Origin: Rhodanobacter sp. Root480
Lineage (GTDB): Bacteria > Pseudomonadota > Gammaproteobacteria > Xanthomonadales > Rhodanobacteraceae
Length of the DNA: 64,000 nt
Reading direction: 5' to 3'
Assembly (NCBI RefSeq): GCF_001426645.1
Contig: NZ_LMEX01000004.1
Span: forward strand, 310,492-374,491
The translations under genes and the position numbers were made by a program. The notes under the pieces are model-generated. The model saw nothing but the letters and a program-made list of their open reading frames with translations. It was not told the origin of the DNA and did not search any database. Within the stretch, counting starts at the first letter, position 1; each line of letters opens with the position of its first letter. Shown here one piece after another: positions 63,533 through 64,000 of the stretch.

Positions 63533-63574
63533 GTCGACGTCACTATCTGCAACGCATCGGTGGCCGACCAACTC

Positions 63575-64000
63575 CTAGCCGCACTTGCTATAACCGCAAT
63601 TCAAACAAGTTTGGCACCCGTCCATCAGCACCAACGCCTGCGTGTTGCACTTCACGCACATCGTGGCGCCAGGCGGGAAACCGGAGGATTCAGTGTCGGC
63701 GGAGGCTCCAGAAGCGTCACGCGCAGGGTGCGCTCCTACATCAGCGTTCTTTTTTGCGCCAGCCTGCTCAAACGCCGCCCTCTTCTCGGCGATGAGCTTC
63801 CGCGTAGCCTCATCCATCTCCGGATCATGGATCAGCCCAATATTCTTCATGTGCTGCTCTATCACCGCGCCGATCTCGGCCACGATGGAGGGCATGTACA
63901 CGCCACCTGCCTTGAAGTAGCCGCCGCGCGGGTCGAACACCGCCTTCATTTCCTCGGCGATGAAGGTGACGTCGCCGCCCTTGCGGAACACGGCGGAGAG
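63575..64000 (-). CDS. nrdJ: Adenosylcobalamin-dependent ribonucleotide reductase, C-terminal part (cut by window edge)
   Basis: The frame is open to the last base, so only the C-terminal 141 residues are seen: FRKGGDVTFIAEEMKAVFD, GGVYMPSIVAEIGAVIEQ, GLIHDPEMDEATRKLIAEKR and a cysteine-rich end (CVKCNTQALVLMDGCQTCLN, CGYSKCG). This end is typical of NrdJ (class II RNR), whose C-terminal cysteines pass electrons to the active site. The enzyme makes deoxyribonucleotides without oxygen, using coenzyme B12. The DNA is high-GC, unlike the operon that begins 78 bases downstream, so the island junction is just after this stop. Confidence 0.85.
   Translation of the reverse strand, partial: LSAVFRKGGDVTFIAEEMKAVFDPRGGYFKAGGVYMPSIVAEIGAVIEQHMKNIGLIHDPEMDEATRKLIAEKRAAFEQAGAKKNADVGAHPARDASGASADTESSGFPPGATMCVKCNTQALVLMDGCQTCLNCGYSKCG

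Overview
The window is chromosomal DNA from a high-GC gammaproteobacterium. It most resembles the Rhodanobacteraceae/Xanthomonadaceae (Rhodanobacter or Dyella type). The indications are: a large TonB-dependent receptor with glycoside hydrolases of mannose- and hemicellulose-type families; copies of a GTAGGAGCGGCTTCAGCCGC-type REP palindrome; three diguanylate cyclases; Tat-exported sugar enzymes; and an adenosylcobalamin-type ribonucleotide reductase. This is inferred from gene content and base composition, not from a marker gene. No rRNA, tRNA, CRISPR array or intact insertion sequence was seen.

Layout. 1-8 kb: two paralogous DUF697 GTPases (the first cut by the left edge) flank a cytochrome b561/YceI pair, followed by the RNA helicase HrpA on the minus strand. 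8-16 kb: Dps, an LTA-synthase-like sulfatase, a YrbL-like protein, an ArnT-like glycosyltransferase, a DUF6630-like protein, a GAF/PAS/GGDEF protein and the tRNA methyltransferase TrmO. 16-28 kb: a carbohydrate-utilisation locus on the minus strand (GH92 mannosidase, TonB receptor, large GH2 enzyme, type-B carboxylesterase) with LacI-type palindromes upstream of three of its genes. 28-41 kb: mixed envelope and housekeeping genes (phospholipase-D/cardiolipin synthase type, M14 peptidase, TRIC channel, DUF3016, CHRD, MFS, transglutaminase/TPR, OmpA lipoprotein) and two more diguanylate cyclases. 41-52 kb: a second group of sugar genes (GH51 arabinofuranosidase, Tat-exported GH1 beta-glucosidase, exported VOC protein plus Tat-exported TIM-barrel protein, exported esterase, GH31). 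52-58.6 kb: an SRPBCC/ArsR pair with two matching operators, a DUF1615 lipoprotein, a CPBP protease, membrane proteins and a sugar O-acetyltransferase.

From about 59.1 to 63.5 kb the base composition falls sharply and a tight three-gene minus-strand operon appears: a C5-cytosine DNA methyltransferase, a GHKL (Hsp90/MutL/MORC-like) ATPase, and a 427-residue protein of unknown family with a methyltransferase-like Rossmann pattern. It sits directly downstream of nrdJ (cut by the right edge) and beside a structured repeat. It looks like a horizontally acquired restriction-modification-type defence island and is the best candidate for an undescribed system here.

A second notable feature is that REP palindromes enter coding sequence. 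They supply the stop codons of the first GTPase and of hrpA, and a full REP pair plus another palindromic element lie in frame inside hrpA.
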